A DNA stretch of 64,000 nucleotides, taken from the NCBI GenBank assembly GCA_026874595.1, contig CM049308.1, positions 37,843,027 through 37,907,026 of the forward strand, written 5' to 3'. The notes under the pieces are model-generated. The model was not told the origin of the DNA. It searched no databases and was given only the letters and a program-made list of their open reading frames with translations. Shown here piece by piece: positions 49,899 through 61,256 of the stretch. The translations under genes were made by a program, and so were the position numbers. Origin of the DNA: Sipunculus nudus. Taxonomy: Eukaryota; Annelida; Sipuncula; Golfingiida; Sipunculidae. The first letter of the stretch is position 1; every line of letters begins with the position of its first letter.

Positions 49899-50285
49899 TG
49901 TTTGTTTTTTATATGTTTTATATGTATGTGTATATGTTTACAATGTTTTGTTTTTTGTGTATAATATCATATGGTTTATTATACTCATATTATTAGACAT
50001 ATGTTTATACACACATGTATAGCTTTATTAATGGCAATTTATTCAGAGCACTTCAGAGGCGTTATCACCTGGTTAGTGACAATACATAATTATGATAAAT
50101 GTAAGATAGTGGGCGGTAAAAAGTATAACGATAGGTACACATGAGGACTTGTCCGGCAACCTGAAATCCCGACTGTAGCTCACTCCTCAAGTGCCGGCCG
50201 ACCTGCCCCGACATCAATTATAAAGGTCGAGTAACGTAGTTAGGTCACGTCCGAGTACACGAAGGTGAAGTAAGGGGGCAGGGCT

Positions 50286-50537
50286 GTGATGGCAAGTGAC
50301 TTAAATTGCCTTATATCAACACAAATTACTGGGAGCTCACACAGCGTACCCGTCTGCCTTGGTAATCAGTCTGGTAAAACTGATAAAACAGGTGGCACCG
50401 CGGCAAAATTATTTCCAACAAGCATACCACCGTTAAATCGAGACAAAAACTGTTTGTTAAGCATCTTAAACGAGATAAATGCAGCGGACAAAACCTCCTC
50501 TACATACACGAAGCTTCCAAGTGGACAAGGCTTGTGA
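50286..50537 (+). CDS. ORF of 83 codons, unknown, low confidence
   Basis: Reads MMASDLNCLISTQITGSSHS and later KNCLLSILNEINAADKTSST up to a stop at 50537, with a higher GC content than its surroundings and no low-complexity bias. No splice sites, signal peptide or known motif are visible. It may be a diverged exon or chance. Confidence 0.2.
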   Translation: MMASDLNCLISTQITGSSHSVPVCLGNQSGKTDKTGGTAAKLFPTSIPPLNRDKNCLLSILNEINAADKTSSTYTKLPSGQGL

Positions 50538-50689
50538 CGTCATTAGACAACGAAAGATAGGAGATGAAACCAGAGTAGGCTTCTTCGTTTTTTGATTCGG
50601 TCATGAGGGAATGCGTCATTCCCTATTCGTTTTCTGTGTTTGTTTATGTGTGTGTATGGGTGTGTGTTTGGGTGTGCGTTTGTTCACTA

Positions 50690-50960
50690 TAAAATCCGAT
50701 TAAATTATAAAAGGAATCTCATGAATTTTTTGGGATTTTTGGTAACGGGCCATGAAAAATCGATAAGATTTTGGTGTGGTTCCGGAAGATGATCCGGAAT
50801 CAGAAACGTCATCAAGGAATATTCACAAATGCAGAATCACTTATGCACATATAAACCTGGGGTTATCGACCGAATAAGTGAATGCAATTACTTGTTTTTG
50901 TTCGGGGAGGGGGGATTGTGCATCAATGAATCTGACAATTATGCACAATACTATTTAGAA
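50690..50960 (+). repeat. Dispersed repeat, copy 1
   Basis: Co-linear with 56960-57180: GTGTTTGTTCAC, GGGCCATGAAAAATCGAT, TTTTGGTGTGGTTCC/TTTTAGTGTTGATCC, ATCAAGGAATATTCACAAATG, CAGTCACTTATRCAC and AACCTGGG. Orientation is the same. Confidence 0.65.
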
Positions 50961-51094
50961 TATACACAGATGTTCCTTAATTTTCACATTATTTTTGCCA
51001 AATAATGACCATTATATGAAAATTAAAATTAAGATTATGTTGGCACTGCAAGCGATCAAGGACGAAGGGTTAAGTTAGACCGAGAATAGCTGTT

Positions 51095-51650
51095 ACTGGC
51101 CGTGACATCACGACTCAGTAGGACTTTTAATATTGGGCTGGTATGCCTAATTTGAGTCGTGATACAAGCCATATTGAGGAATGCCTCACAGTGGTCTTCT
51201 ATCATGTTGCATCAATATCGTGGTAAACAGCTCATAAACTAAACATTAGGCTAAGAAAGATGAATTTAACACAACAGAGCACATATGAACTCACTACCCA
51301 AAGAGAAAATCCGTCTCTATGGTAACGAATCATTTCCTGTATCGCGTACAAGTTGGCTGCGTCGAGTAACCCGTGCAAGACAAGCTCGTTTTCATGAGGT
51401 TCAGAAATTCAACAACCATGCGGAGGATATTACCAATATGCCGAGTTAAAACGGATTTTTTTCTCGCTCATATTAGGTGTTGTTAGAAAGTATACTTAAG
51501 CAGCGTTGTCAGTAATGACGAAAATATTTTCATCCTCATAAAGCCTTAAAGTGCGTTCTTCGTTTAAGGATGTAACGGCACTCTGACAGCCAGTACGCCA
51601 GTCGTAGACTCTTTAATGTCAGAGGGACCAAATGGTGCTGGGCTATTACC
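51095..51650 (+). repeat. Dispersed ~0.6 kb repeat, copy 2
   Basis: Partner of 38085-38680. Sequence similarity stops near GGGCTATT in both copies, which marks the right edge of the family. Confidence 0.75.
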
Positions 51651-52090
51651 ACAAGGAAAATATTGTGCGGCCGGTATCTTCCATTATTCCTTCCATTATA
51701 TCATGACCTTCATTACTTAAAGCATGTTGGCATATGTGGTTCTTTTGTTGTGCTTCGTGGACCTGATGATCCAAATGTGTAATTTCATTATATCTTCTGA
51801 GAAACATACGTTTTAGCAAAATTACCCTCGGCTTGCTAAAATTATATGCCCAAAGCATCCGTAGATAAATTTGTGACGCCGTGAACCCGTATAGAAACGT
51901 CTTTCCCAAACAGGTGTGGGTGCCAAGGTGCCATTACTTGATCGTTAACTCTTCTGAAAAGGAGACAAGGTAATGTATAATATTTTTCTCTCTAGTTGCT
52001 CATATATATACAATTATGTTAATCTAACAAAACACATAAACAAAAAAATATATATTCAGATTTTCAAGAAGACTAGGGACAGAATGCGCT

Positions 52091-52297
52091 TTGCGTATAA
52101 TTCGTGGTGAACATTTTATGTATTGGCTATATCAAAGACCAGGTGACGTTAACAATGAAGAAAAAAGTTTTAAACAATTAGAAACTGAATATTGCTTGAA
52201 ATGTCACAAGAATTATGGAAAAAAGTGGCTACATATATACGACCCTGTTCTATTTGCTGACTTGACAGTTATAAAAAAGGAAGGACTAATAGATTAA
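52091..52297 (+). CDS. Coding-like fragment with an internal stop further on
   Basis: The frame is open from upstream of 52060 and reads IIRGEHFMYWLYQRPGDVNN, then CLKCHKNYGKKWLHIYDPVL, to a TAA at 52297. The same frame stays open after that for another 32 codons (SFLLPRPTVETIKQLAVDRR..). One in-frame stop between two protein-like stretches suggests a decaying exon or transposon remnant. No family recognised. Confidence 0.3.
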   Translation: MRIIRGEHFMYWLYQRPGDVNNEEKSFKQLETEYCLKCHKNYGKKWLHIYDPVLFADLTVIKKEGLID

Positions 52298-53961
52298 GAT
52301 GTAAATCACATGAGCTTTCTGTTGCCAAGGCCGACTGTTGAAACCATCAAGCAGCTGGCCGTGGATAGAAGATGGTGTGGAGACATTTGCTTGGAGTAAA
52401 GCCAGGAAAATTACTTTGGTCATGCAATGTCGTTTGTTCGAGGTGTCAAATGCCATGGAATCACAAATTATGCGTGGCTACGGGGTTTATATTTTATAAA
52501 GATCCTGTATGAATACCTATTGGGCCTTTTTTATTGGGGGGGGGGGGGGGGTTAACCTTTACATTTCATATTAAAACCCAACATTATTATGTCGCCTGCG
52601 TGATCGTAATTTACTTTCATTTGCCTATAGCTAAGCATAGATCATGTATTAAACCTAGATGCTTCATCTGGCTTAAGAAACACCAAGATCCTCAAATTAC
52701 ATCTTCAGACATGTTGTTATGTGACAGTGTTGAAAAAGGTAGAAAAGATTATTCTTAATTAGTATGTTATTAAGTTAATTAATTAAAACTTGAATAACGA
52801 ATGACAACAGCGCTGTTCTGGCGCATCTGTAAGTTGATCAGGTTAACGTGGTCATTCCTTTGTTGTGTAATTAGATTACGGAGCACATGAGTCAGGATCG
52901 ACTTTTCCAGAAGTGCGACGAAGTATGACTTAGCACATGATAGGACAAATATCTGTAATTGACAAATATCCAACGGTACACGATTTAACCCAATCACTAC
53001 CTAAATGATACTAGCGCAACTGTAAAAACAATACAGCGAACCGACTATATCTAAGCGACTACAGACAAATTATAGAGATATAACACCCATCATTAATACC
53101 ATGTATCTTAATTTAGTTAAAATTGAAATTTTAGATAACAACCTATACCATTTATTTCATAACATTGCGACTTTAACGGGAATTCTTTCCGGTTACTTGA
53201 AGGTAGCCGACCTTTTGGGGGGAAGGTCACAGTTATCAGACTTTTTGTTCCCGGAGCAAGTTACATTCGTGTAGCTGAGATGCCTTCGGGCTCTGCCTCT
53301 CATATTTATCGTTGTTGTAGGTGTTTTATTGCCCAGTAAAGACGCCATTGTCGTCGGAGGCGATCAGTGTCCGAGCGCTTCATTGCAAATGGACCGCACA
53401 AAGGAACGGTTCAATTCTCGTAATTGGTCGCTCTAGATTTGACCAGCCTCGCTGTCACCGCGTGATAGTCTGGGAGAGTTGACGCTAATGTTAAATACGG
53501 GAATTAGGGAGATGTACAGGGGATACCCCCCGCAGACAACCCCGGCACTTCTGACATCTCTTAACATTATCTTCAGTGTTTCTTGTCTCACTGCCCGATA
53601 TACGGGAAATTTGCAGCAATTCCCAAAATTCCGCTGGAACTAGGTTGGTCTCAATTTGGTGGTCACACTGCATGGTTTATGTAACCGACCCTTCCGCCAG
53701 AGGTCGTTTCTGCTCGAAACGAATCTCTCCTGTGTTGGCATGGTGGGACAACCGGGACTGTTGTTTCAATGGTCAAACTTCAAAATCAAAATTTGTTACC
53801 TTTCAAGGAAACACCTATAATGTTAACATTCACATGCGCATGCGTAAAGTCCTTACCACAAAACACCCATGTTCATGCAATTTACCCCGAAACAATTCTT
53901 ACCCAACATACTTTAACGGACCATATTGTCATCTTCATTTCGTTTATACCTAGGCCGCTTG

Positions 53962-54605
53962 TATATATATAAGCCTGGGTGCGTTGGGGGGTCAGATTTT
54001 GAATCTAACAATTCAAAAACAGCTGATTCATACTCTTGCACGTGAGACCGAGTCTGCGCAGTGTGAAACCAACCCATAAAGTAACATGGCAAGCTTAAAG
54101 CCAGGTGAGTTGGAATACGGCTTATCTAGTCCCCAGAAATTCGAGCTGAGTCTGATGTTTATGTAAATTCCAATTTTATTTGGGCAAAACGTCGTTAGAA
54201 CCAGTTAAGTGAATATTGTGTTCCCACTGTTCTAAAATCAGGAGATCAGTGCAGAAAAGCCGGCCTGTTCAAAAGGAATCGACTTCAGGAGTAAACATAA
54301 TGGACGTTTTCTACATGTAGGTACATCACCTGTTACGCAAGTCTGTCAATAAATTTTGTACTCGTCTTTTGTTAATTGATGAAAAATTGTCGGGTTTTAA
54401 TTTCAGGTGAACGATTTTTCGGATATAAGACGCTCTACTGCACTTAATCACTGACAGTGCAATGTACAGACAACTCACACGTGAGCCGGTCTTAATTCAT
54501 TTGCCTGATTTACCCAACGCTCTACTAAAGAAGCTACTGATTTTCCACTGCCTTGTTTGGCCGCTTATGATGCATTGAAATAAACATACGACATACTGAG
54601 GAACA
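53962..54605 (+). ncRNA. Compact two-exon transcription unit (short ORF or lncRNA)
   Basis: TATATATATAAG (53962-53973), an E-box CACGTG (54039-54044) and CCGAGTCTGCGCAGTG (54048-54063) precede ATGGCAAGC (54086) in strong context. The exon ends CCAG at 54104 with a perfect GTGAGT donor. A good acceptor (GTTTTAATTTCAG) ends at 54406. In phase 1 the spliced frame reads MASLKPGERFFGYKTLYCT and stops. AATAAA follows at 54579-54584. The signals are strong for a transcript, but the 19-residue frame is too short to call protein-coding. Exon 1 could alternatively splice to farther exons, and its phase also fits the acceptor at 59514. Confidence 0.4.
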
Positions 54606-54847
54606 CGTTTATGACTATTAAAATGCCCTTATCTAATCAATTACATGTCACTTTACAATATCGCTATACTCTAATCCATCCGCTACTAAACAGCATAATA
54701 TGACATCTTATGACATATACTGCACTTGACAAGACTGAAACAGCCTCGTTGTGTGTCGCGACACACAACTCGGTCGTAAGACATCACGTGTTCCTCTGAT
54801 GACTACTGATTAGAAACCAGGTGGTGGCTCTCTGGCTGCTGTGCGTT

Positions 54848-55680
54848 TCTTTACACAGCGCTTTACCTATAGGCCTACTACCTATATCGTAAGATTTCCG
54901 CTGCCTCGGGAGCGTAACCAAATGCCAGTTAACAAAACTCGACAGGCATCATGGCTCCGCCCATAGCTGCGATTCAAGCGCCGCTTGATGACAGTTTTAT
55001 GGTCACTCTGACCAAGAACAATGGAATTTTAATTGCTCCTCTGCGTTCTCGCATCATCAACCGACTATGTTGGCGTAGCCATGTATCCGTTGTCAGCAAA
55101 ACTGAAACCACCCAACGAGATGTGCACGGAGCCAATGTTGTTACATTTCGATGAATAACAGCTCACCGGCCGGGCATCCTATGTGCACAAGGACCTGTGT
55201 AAACCACGTGGCGGGCTCCTCTCTGAGCCTGTGGCCTGTCCAAACGGTTGCCGGGGCAATGAGCTGTCACCCAAAACCATTTGAACAACATGGACTCCGT
55301 GTATTCCTCGCTTAGCTGGTGAACCGTTTCGCTGGTTTCGTCTTGATAATTATGTAGATTCCTTGTCGGATCAGTCGCGTGTCGTACATCGGGCATAGTT
55401 TATACGCAGTCAAGAGTACCACAAATATTTATGGAATCAGTTTGTGGTCTAGTTAACACACAGTGGCCTCTTCAACCCCTTAAAAGATTTTGCCAACAGC
55501 ATTTATATTTGCTATTTAATTATTAATCATGTGACCATTTCAGCCAGTCATAGAGGTCGTGTCTTCCAGTACGGGGTTTCATCTGATTGGGCTAAAATAC
55601 AGTGCTCCCCTCTTGTGTAGCGATTCAGGATATAAGTACGATATAAGTAGTAGGCCTATAGGTAAAGCGCTGTGTAAAGA
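54848..55680. mobile_element. 833-bp DNA transposon with 43-bp inverted repeats
   Basis: The left end (54848-54890) begins TCTTTACACAGCGCTTTACC, and the right end (55638-55680) is its reverse complement with one mismatch in 43. GCGT occurs just outside both ends (one extra T on the left), a possible 4-bp target duplication. The interior is GC-richer than its surroundings and holds two ORFs: plus strand 54951-55154 and minus strand 55396-55163 (containing DETSETVHQLSEEYTESMLF). Neither resembles a transposase I know. Superfamily undetermined. Confidence 0.75.
55163..55396 (-). CDS. ORF inside the 833-bp element, unknown
   Basis: 77 codons starting MPDVRHATDPTRNLHNYQDE, hydrophilic then Trp/Cys-containing, ending RHVVYTGPCAHRMPGR. 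It could be cargo or a captured exon of the element. There are no splice signals at its ends that I trust. Confidence 0.2.
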   Translation of the reverse strand: MPDVRHATDPTRNLHNYQDETSETVHQLSEEYTESMLFKWFWVTAHCPGNRLDRPQAQRGARHVVYTGPCAHRMPGR

Positions 55681-56153
55681 GCGTAGATTTACCCTTGGTG
55701 ATTTATTAATATATTATTATTATAATTATCTTCATTAATATTATTGGTATTCTTTCTTTATTCAGGGGTCTTGTTCAGAATATTCCAATCTTCAAAGGCC
55801 CTGATAGTAAGTAAACGAAAATTCAAACAAAGAGCAAACATGTGTAGAAAATTGCAACTAAATATATCATATACTGTTAGTCCTGTACAAATATGACTAA
55901 TTAATTATTTATTTTTTAAAGAATATAGTTAAAAAAATCGTATGGTGGCCAATTCTGGTTGTTTACCGTTAGGTCTTCAAAAATATCGAATTGTATGAAA
56001 ATAAGTGCAGAGATAACTTGATTCATTCCAACCACAAGTGCAATGTGTACATAGATCAATTGGCATCATCTGTGTATTAAAACGATACTCCTATAATATA
56101 CATAGATTCGTTTCCAGATTGTCAAACCACTTATGATTGTTATATATGTAAAA

Positions 56154-56156
<3 letters not shown>

Positions 56157-56190
<34 letters not shown>
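56157..56190. repeat. (CA)n(TA)n microsatellite
   Basis: About nine CA units followed by about eight TA units. Confidence 0.9.
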
Positions 56191-56191
<1 letters not shown>

Positions 56192-56959
56192 TGTACATTT
56201 AAATTATTTTAGCACATATTTTATTAAATTTCAACTACTTTTACTCTACCAAGTATTCCAACTCACTAGCGACACATTTGAGCGATGGTTGATAATAAAT
56301 CTTTGAGTCAGTTTTATAAATAAAATGATATAGCATTTGTTATAAATTATTTGTTATAATTTGAAACCAAAAATACGCACATGCTAATGGGATAGGTCCT
56401 ACTTAATATAAGATACCGTGTATTGATATATATATATATACGAATGAATGTATGAATGAATGAATATAATTAGGTATAAAAGCGTACTGGCTAAAGACTG
56501 AAATACAAAAACTACATACAGATGGTTACAAAATATCACAGCTGAAAAAAAAGAGTCACTCATTCAAACGGATTAATATACATCATTCACCAGAGGTTTA
56601 CTGTGGCAGATATACCGTGTGATACATCAACAGCCCGCCGTCTTATATGACAAGGGCTGCCAATTAATACGAAACAATTATAGCTGGAGGTAAGTCTGTC
56701 CACCTGGTTAAATCCCTGGACTATGGTTTTCACCTGCGCTGCCTGCATGGATGTCCGTGTTCTACGACACAGCGCAGGTGATGCCGGCAGTATTTTATTA
56801 CAGCTGCTGTCGCGCACCATTCTTACTTTTGTCCAGCAGTGCTTTGTAGTATTATTTAATTCCACCTAAAAATATAGGTGATGACATTTGTTGTGTTGGT
56901 CGTTAATTTGCTCCTGCGGCGAGGGGGGGGGGGGGGGGGGGTGCGTTCATCTCTGTTCG

Positions 56960-57180
56960 TGTATGTGTTTGTGTGTTTGTTCACAAATAACTCGCGCATA
57001 CGTGAACGGAATTTCTTGATATTTTCAGGGTATTTTCGGAAAGGGCCAATGAAGAATCGATTGGATTTTAGTGTTGATCCAGCACATGATCTGGATAAAT
57101 CAATGTGATCAAGGAATATTAACAAATGTACAGTCACTTATACACGAATGAACCTGGGAAGTAGGGCCGAATAACAGTAT
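56960..57180 (+). repeat. Dispersed repeat, copy 2
   Basis: Partner of 50690-50960. It lies just after a 19-G run (56923-56941), while the partner has GGGGAGGGGGG at its right side. Confidence 0.65.
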
Positions 57181-57615
57181 AAACATGGGTTTTGAACAAA
57201 CAATAAAGGGACCACACAGATGGCGGAGGCTTGCATTCTTTAGAATGCAGATTTCTGGATCTTTATTTTATCCAATTTCATTGATCATACCAAGGATGTA
57301 CCTTGCCAAGGCCCCATTACTTTGAAAAAGTTTCAGTGGCCTTAACCTATTTTTTAAATTGTATAGGGCTAAAAAGTGTTTTTTTAGAGTTGTAATGTCT
57401 ATTATCTCTAACTTTGTAATTAACTTTGTTCAAGAAACCCCCTATCATATCTGCCATAACACATTTGCATCAGTACTTTGGTCAACGCGAAGTGGATGCT
57501 TCTCAGAGCCATCATTATTCATAAAGATTTCTATCAGACCATCTCAAACTATATCGATTCTTGTGAGAGGATTTTATCATCGGGGGGACTTTTGTCGTAG
57601 CTACTTCCGATCCCC

Positions 57616-58385
57616 GTCAGAGCCATCGATAATCATATAGACTCTTGTCAGAGCTATTGATCATCATATTGATTCTTGTCAGAGCGATCAATAACCATTT
57701 TGATTCTTGTCAGAGCTATCAATAATCATTTTGAATCTTGTCAGAACTATCAATAATCATATTAATTCTTGTCAGAACTATCAATAATCATATTGAATCT
57801 TGTCAGAGCCATCAATAATCATATTGATTCTTGTCAGAACTATCAATAATCATATTGATTCTTGTCAGAACTATCAATAATCATATTGAATCTTGTCAGA
57901 GCTATCGATAATCATATAGACTCTTGTCAGAGCTATTGATCATCATATTGATTCTTGTCAGAGCGATCAATAACCATTTTGATTCTTGTCAGAACTATCA
58001 ATAATCATTTTGAATCTTGTCAGAGCTATCAATAATCATATTGATTCTTGTCAGAGCCATCAATAATCATATTGATTCTTGTCAGAGCCATCAATAATCA
58101 TATTGATTCTTGTCAGAGCTATCAATAATCATATTGATTCTTGTCAGAGCCATCAATAATCATATTGATTCTTGTCAGAGCCATTAATAACCATTTTGAT
58201 TCTTGTCAAAGCTATAAATAATAATTTTGAATCTTGTCAGAGCTATCAATAATCATATTGATTCTTGTCAGAGCAATCAATAATCATATTGATTCTTGTC
58301 AGAGCTATCAATAATCATATTGATTTTGTCAGAGCCATCGAAAATCACATTGATTCTTTTGTCAGAGCCATCAATAATATTATTG
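57616..58385 (+). repeat. 31-bp minisatellite with higher-order structure
   Basis: About 25 copies of a 31-bp unit, GTCAGAGCYATCAATAATCA followed by TATTGATTCTT. Variants at fixed positions (GCGATCAATAACCATTTT, ATCGATAATCATATAGACTC, ATTGATCATC) recur as a block at 57616 and again at 57895, exactly 279 bp = 9 units later. More diverged units extend left to about 57505. Confidence 0.9.
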
Positions 58386-59404
58386 GCCCTCTTGCAATGA
58401 TCAAGATATAGATTTATTGCACCAGCCCAAACTAATAATATAAAATCGAAAAAGGGAAAGGTATTATGAATGAAGCATAGACTGATGACTATACACTCAC
58501 AGGACGAGGACTATTAATCATTGACATGATGTCACTAGTCTAAGATCGCAAACTTCTTAATCAATATAACTACTACAATCTAAACTATTTTTTCTGCACA
58601 TTAGTTTGTTATCGAAATATCTGACACGCAGAGTGCAAGGAAATTACCCTTAATTAGAACTTTAAAATTTAATACTAGTTTAATCGATCCTTACTTGGAT
58701 ATATGTAAAAAAAAACTTGCCTTATTCTTTAGCAGGACGACGAGACAAAGAAAACAGTTTTGTAAACACACCTTACATAGAGCTACATATAGCGCTTACA
58801 CGACGGCCGAGTATATTCTGTATATTTTTTTTTTTTTTTTGGGGGGGGAGGGGAGCTCTTCGAAACAGTTAAAGTGCATTAAATGTATATGGATTTTAAT
58901 GGAGAATTCCATGAGTGAAGTTATTTGATATTGGTACCGCATGGGGGGGGGGGGGGGGTAAAGCAAATCAAAGTATCAATGTACTTAGGACAGCTCAGCA
59001 AGACAAACTGTTGTCGAAAAAGGGTACCGGAGAGCTGTATCAATTTAAACAAAGCTGAGAGTGAGAAGTAGCCATAACATACCAAAGTGAAGACTGATGA
59101 ATCCTATCCACCCGTCACATATATGCACTGGTAGCCATGGGGTTCGTGAGAGGGAGCATACCTGAAACGTTTGTTCTGTAAAATGCCAAGTCACCTTTTA
59201 AAAAATGTTCTCTTTTTCGAAGACCCAGGAACTATGAGGATTTTTTATTTCTTTTTTTAGCATAGAACCACATTATTGATAAGAAAGGTAAACTGCATAT
59301 TTTTCAACACGTGTGTATTCCTACACCTTCAAAACATCGTTCTCTTCATGCCGGGAGAATGGAGTAATCTTGGACCATGGATGTAAATGTTTATACACGT
59401 ATAT

Positions 59405-59467
<63 letters not shown>

Positions 59468-59514
59468 CATGTAATTTAATACACACTTTTTCTATGTCCT
59501 GTTTTATTCTACAG
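58386..59514. other. Intergenic or intronic stretch
   Basis: A 16-G run (58943-58958), a T17 run joined to a G-run near 58826-58851, and a (CA)n(TA)n(59405-59466) tract. No exon supported. Confidence 0.4.
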
Positions 59515-60150
59515 TCACAGGCAAAAATTTTAACATGGAAGCGATCAGTTGTTTAAACATACAAAATTTAAAATTAAAATTTATAAAGAAGGAAATATTA
59601 TATGCATCAGCAGGATTCCATCAGCAGCGCCATCGGCAATTGTTGGTAACACACAGGCGTTATATCCAGGGGTGACCAGCCAAATGAAACAGATCGTCAA
59701 GACGGTCCAGAGGCAAACAGTATCCTTCCGCTGCCACATCGAGTTACGGGTAGCCTCGGGACTGACCGCAATGTACGTATGTCTCCTCAGGAATTCGTCA
59801 TTGCCGACCAGAATATCGGAACGGCACAGCCTTTGAGCAATCAAGATATCATGGAAACAGTGACAGGCAGCGATAATACAGCCAGTGTACCTGAGGTAAT
59901 AGTCCCCAAACCTCAGCCCACATCCGCCGCAGTCCGCCAGGCCGATATTGAAGCATTTAATGGATGGACCAAACAATAACAGATCCGGAAGAAAGTGAAA
60001 AGGCACAAGGAGGACCATGGAGAATTTTATATTTTAATCGGATATGTTATACATATATATCTTTGTAAATAAATTGTACACACTGTATTTTTCTGTAGTT
60101 ATTTGTAATATTTTCTTTCTATGTGAATAAAGTAATAAAATTTGACACAG
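59515..60150 (+). pseudogene. 3'-terminal exon with a one-base frame break, transposase-tail-like
   Basis: A textbook acceptor (CACTTTTTCTATGTCCTGTTTTATTCTACAG) ends at 59514, and AATAAA signals lie at 60068, 60126 and 60134. From the acceptor one frame is open for 52 codons to GGG TGA at 59673-59675. The frame one base further (GAC at 59674) is then open for 101 codons to the stop at 59977-59979. The second part avoids TTA, CTA and TCA codons, which leaves a long antisense ORF and argues for real coding history. Its tail (EFVIADQNIGTAQPLSNQDI, then AAVRQADIEAFNGWTKQ) recalls the acidic C-terminus of pogo/Tigger-type transposases; this is a weak, memory-based likeness. No DDE domain is visible upstream. 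Confidence 0.45.
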
Positions 60151-60490
60151 TTTTAATTTTTTTTATTGTGGCTACTTAAAGAAGAGCCTAATAAATGCAT
60201 GGCCGATTTAAGCTACCCTGCCCATCCCATTTCGACCTCCGATCACCGCCACTCTCGCTTACCGCCAAAAATTCTCCCCGGTCCCAAGGTTGGCGAATGA
60301 AAGGGGTTATACTGTACTGTTAATATGAGATATTTGTGTGTATTTTAGGACGATGTTATTGTTAAATGCTCACTTGTTGCTTGATGTTAGATAAAGTATC
60401 CATGACATTTTGCAATTAATGTATATTTTCCGAAAGTAATTAATCAATCGAAAAAGAAAAAATATTTGTTAAAATAAGGGCACATTTTCG

Positions 60491-61031
60491 TAAAGCCTCG
60501 GTTACAACCGGGGTACGGTCGCCGTACGGCGAGTGTTTTGGGCTATTCCGTGCGGTAGAAGCACGGCAACCGTGCGTTTTTCAAAGGCCGCAGGGACTCC
60601 GCAAAGACCGTTAATGATATTAGCGCAAGCGCTTTAGTTGATGCAGCGGCCGTGCGTCAGGCAGCCATCCACGGGCTCCGTACGGGCACCGTACAGTAGA
60701 CGTACGAATGTCGTAGGATACCCATGCGATTTTTAATGTCTACTCGGCTACCCGTAAGACATACGATGTACCTGCGGCTGTCATAAGGGGTCTTTGCGGC
60801 TTCCGCAAGGTTAGCTTGAGAAGGCCTTGAGAATGAGGAAGACGCCTTGCCGTTCCCACACGTCGGCCGCCTAAGTAATCCTGCGGTTTCAAAAACTCAA
60901 CGGTGATCTACTGTGTGCGGTGGCCGCAGCAGGTTGTGACCGAGGCTCAAGTAATCCTGCGGTCCCCCAAAAAACCGTGCGGTACTCTATACGGTGTGCG
61001 ATGACCGCAGCTTGTTGTGACCGAGGCTTTA
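60491..61031. mobile_element. 541-bp inverted-repeat element, GC-rich
   Basis: Ends TAAAGCCTCGGTTACAAC and GTTGTGACCGAGGCTTTA are inverted with one mismatch over 18 bases. TA at both outer edges would fit a TA target duplication (Tc1/mariner- or Harbinger-like), but three-base TAA/TTA cannot be excluded. The right part contains a ~77-bp tandem duplication in which the right-end motif GTTGTGACCGAGGCT occurs twice (60930-60952, 61014-61029). GC-rich CGGNCCGTACGG motifs fill the interior. No transposase. Confidence 0.7.
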
Positions 61032-61130
61032 GCTTTATAAATTTAACATGGATTGTACATATATATTGTACAAATACACAACTTATGATTGGCACTTCCC
61101 ATGGCTTAGAAAGGAGCGTTCTTTATAGTA

Positions 61131-61256
61131 TCTAATGGTAGAGGAAACGGAGAACCCATGGAAATCTACGCCCTTGGATGGGCCTCTACGAGGGGATCGA
61201 ACCCGGGTCGCCAGCGGGGAGAGCCGAGCGTGTTACCACTCGACTGTCCAGGTCTG
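61131..61256 (-). repeat. tRNA-derived SINE
   Basis: On the minus strand TGGACAGTCGAGTGG (61236-61250, A-box region) and GGGTTCGATCCC (61193-61204, B box) are correctly spaced. They are followed by a SINE body ending GGGTTCTCCGTTTCCTCT. The body beyond the tRNA-like head excludes a plain tRNA gene. Confidence 0.7.

Noticed and set aside
53491-53953. ORFs of 125 (plus) and 60 (minus) codons
   Set aside because: They overlap in antisense, with no domain, signal peptide or splice signal favouring either.
57616-58385. CRISPR array
   Set aside because: The 31-bp repeats are contiguous with no unique spacers. This is a minisatellite in eukaryotic DNA.
59581-60018. 145-codon minus-strand ORF, the longest in the window
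   Set aside because: It is in exact antisense register to the plus-strand frame. The opening is explained by that frame avoiding TTA, CTA and TCA codons, and the splice acceptor and AATAAA signals are on the plus strand.
61193-61250. A functional tRNA gene on the minus strand
   Set aside because: The head is followed by a SINE body and the cloverleaf does not close.
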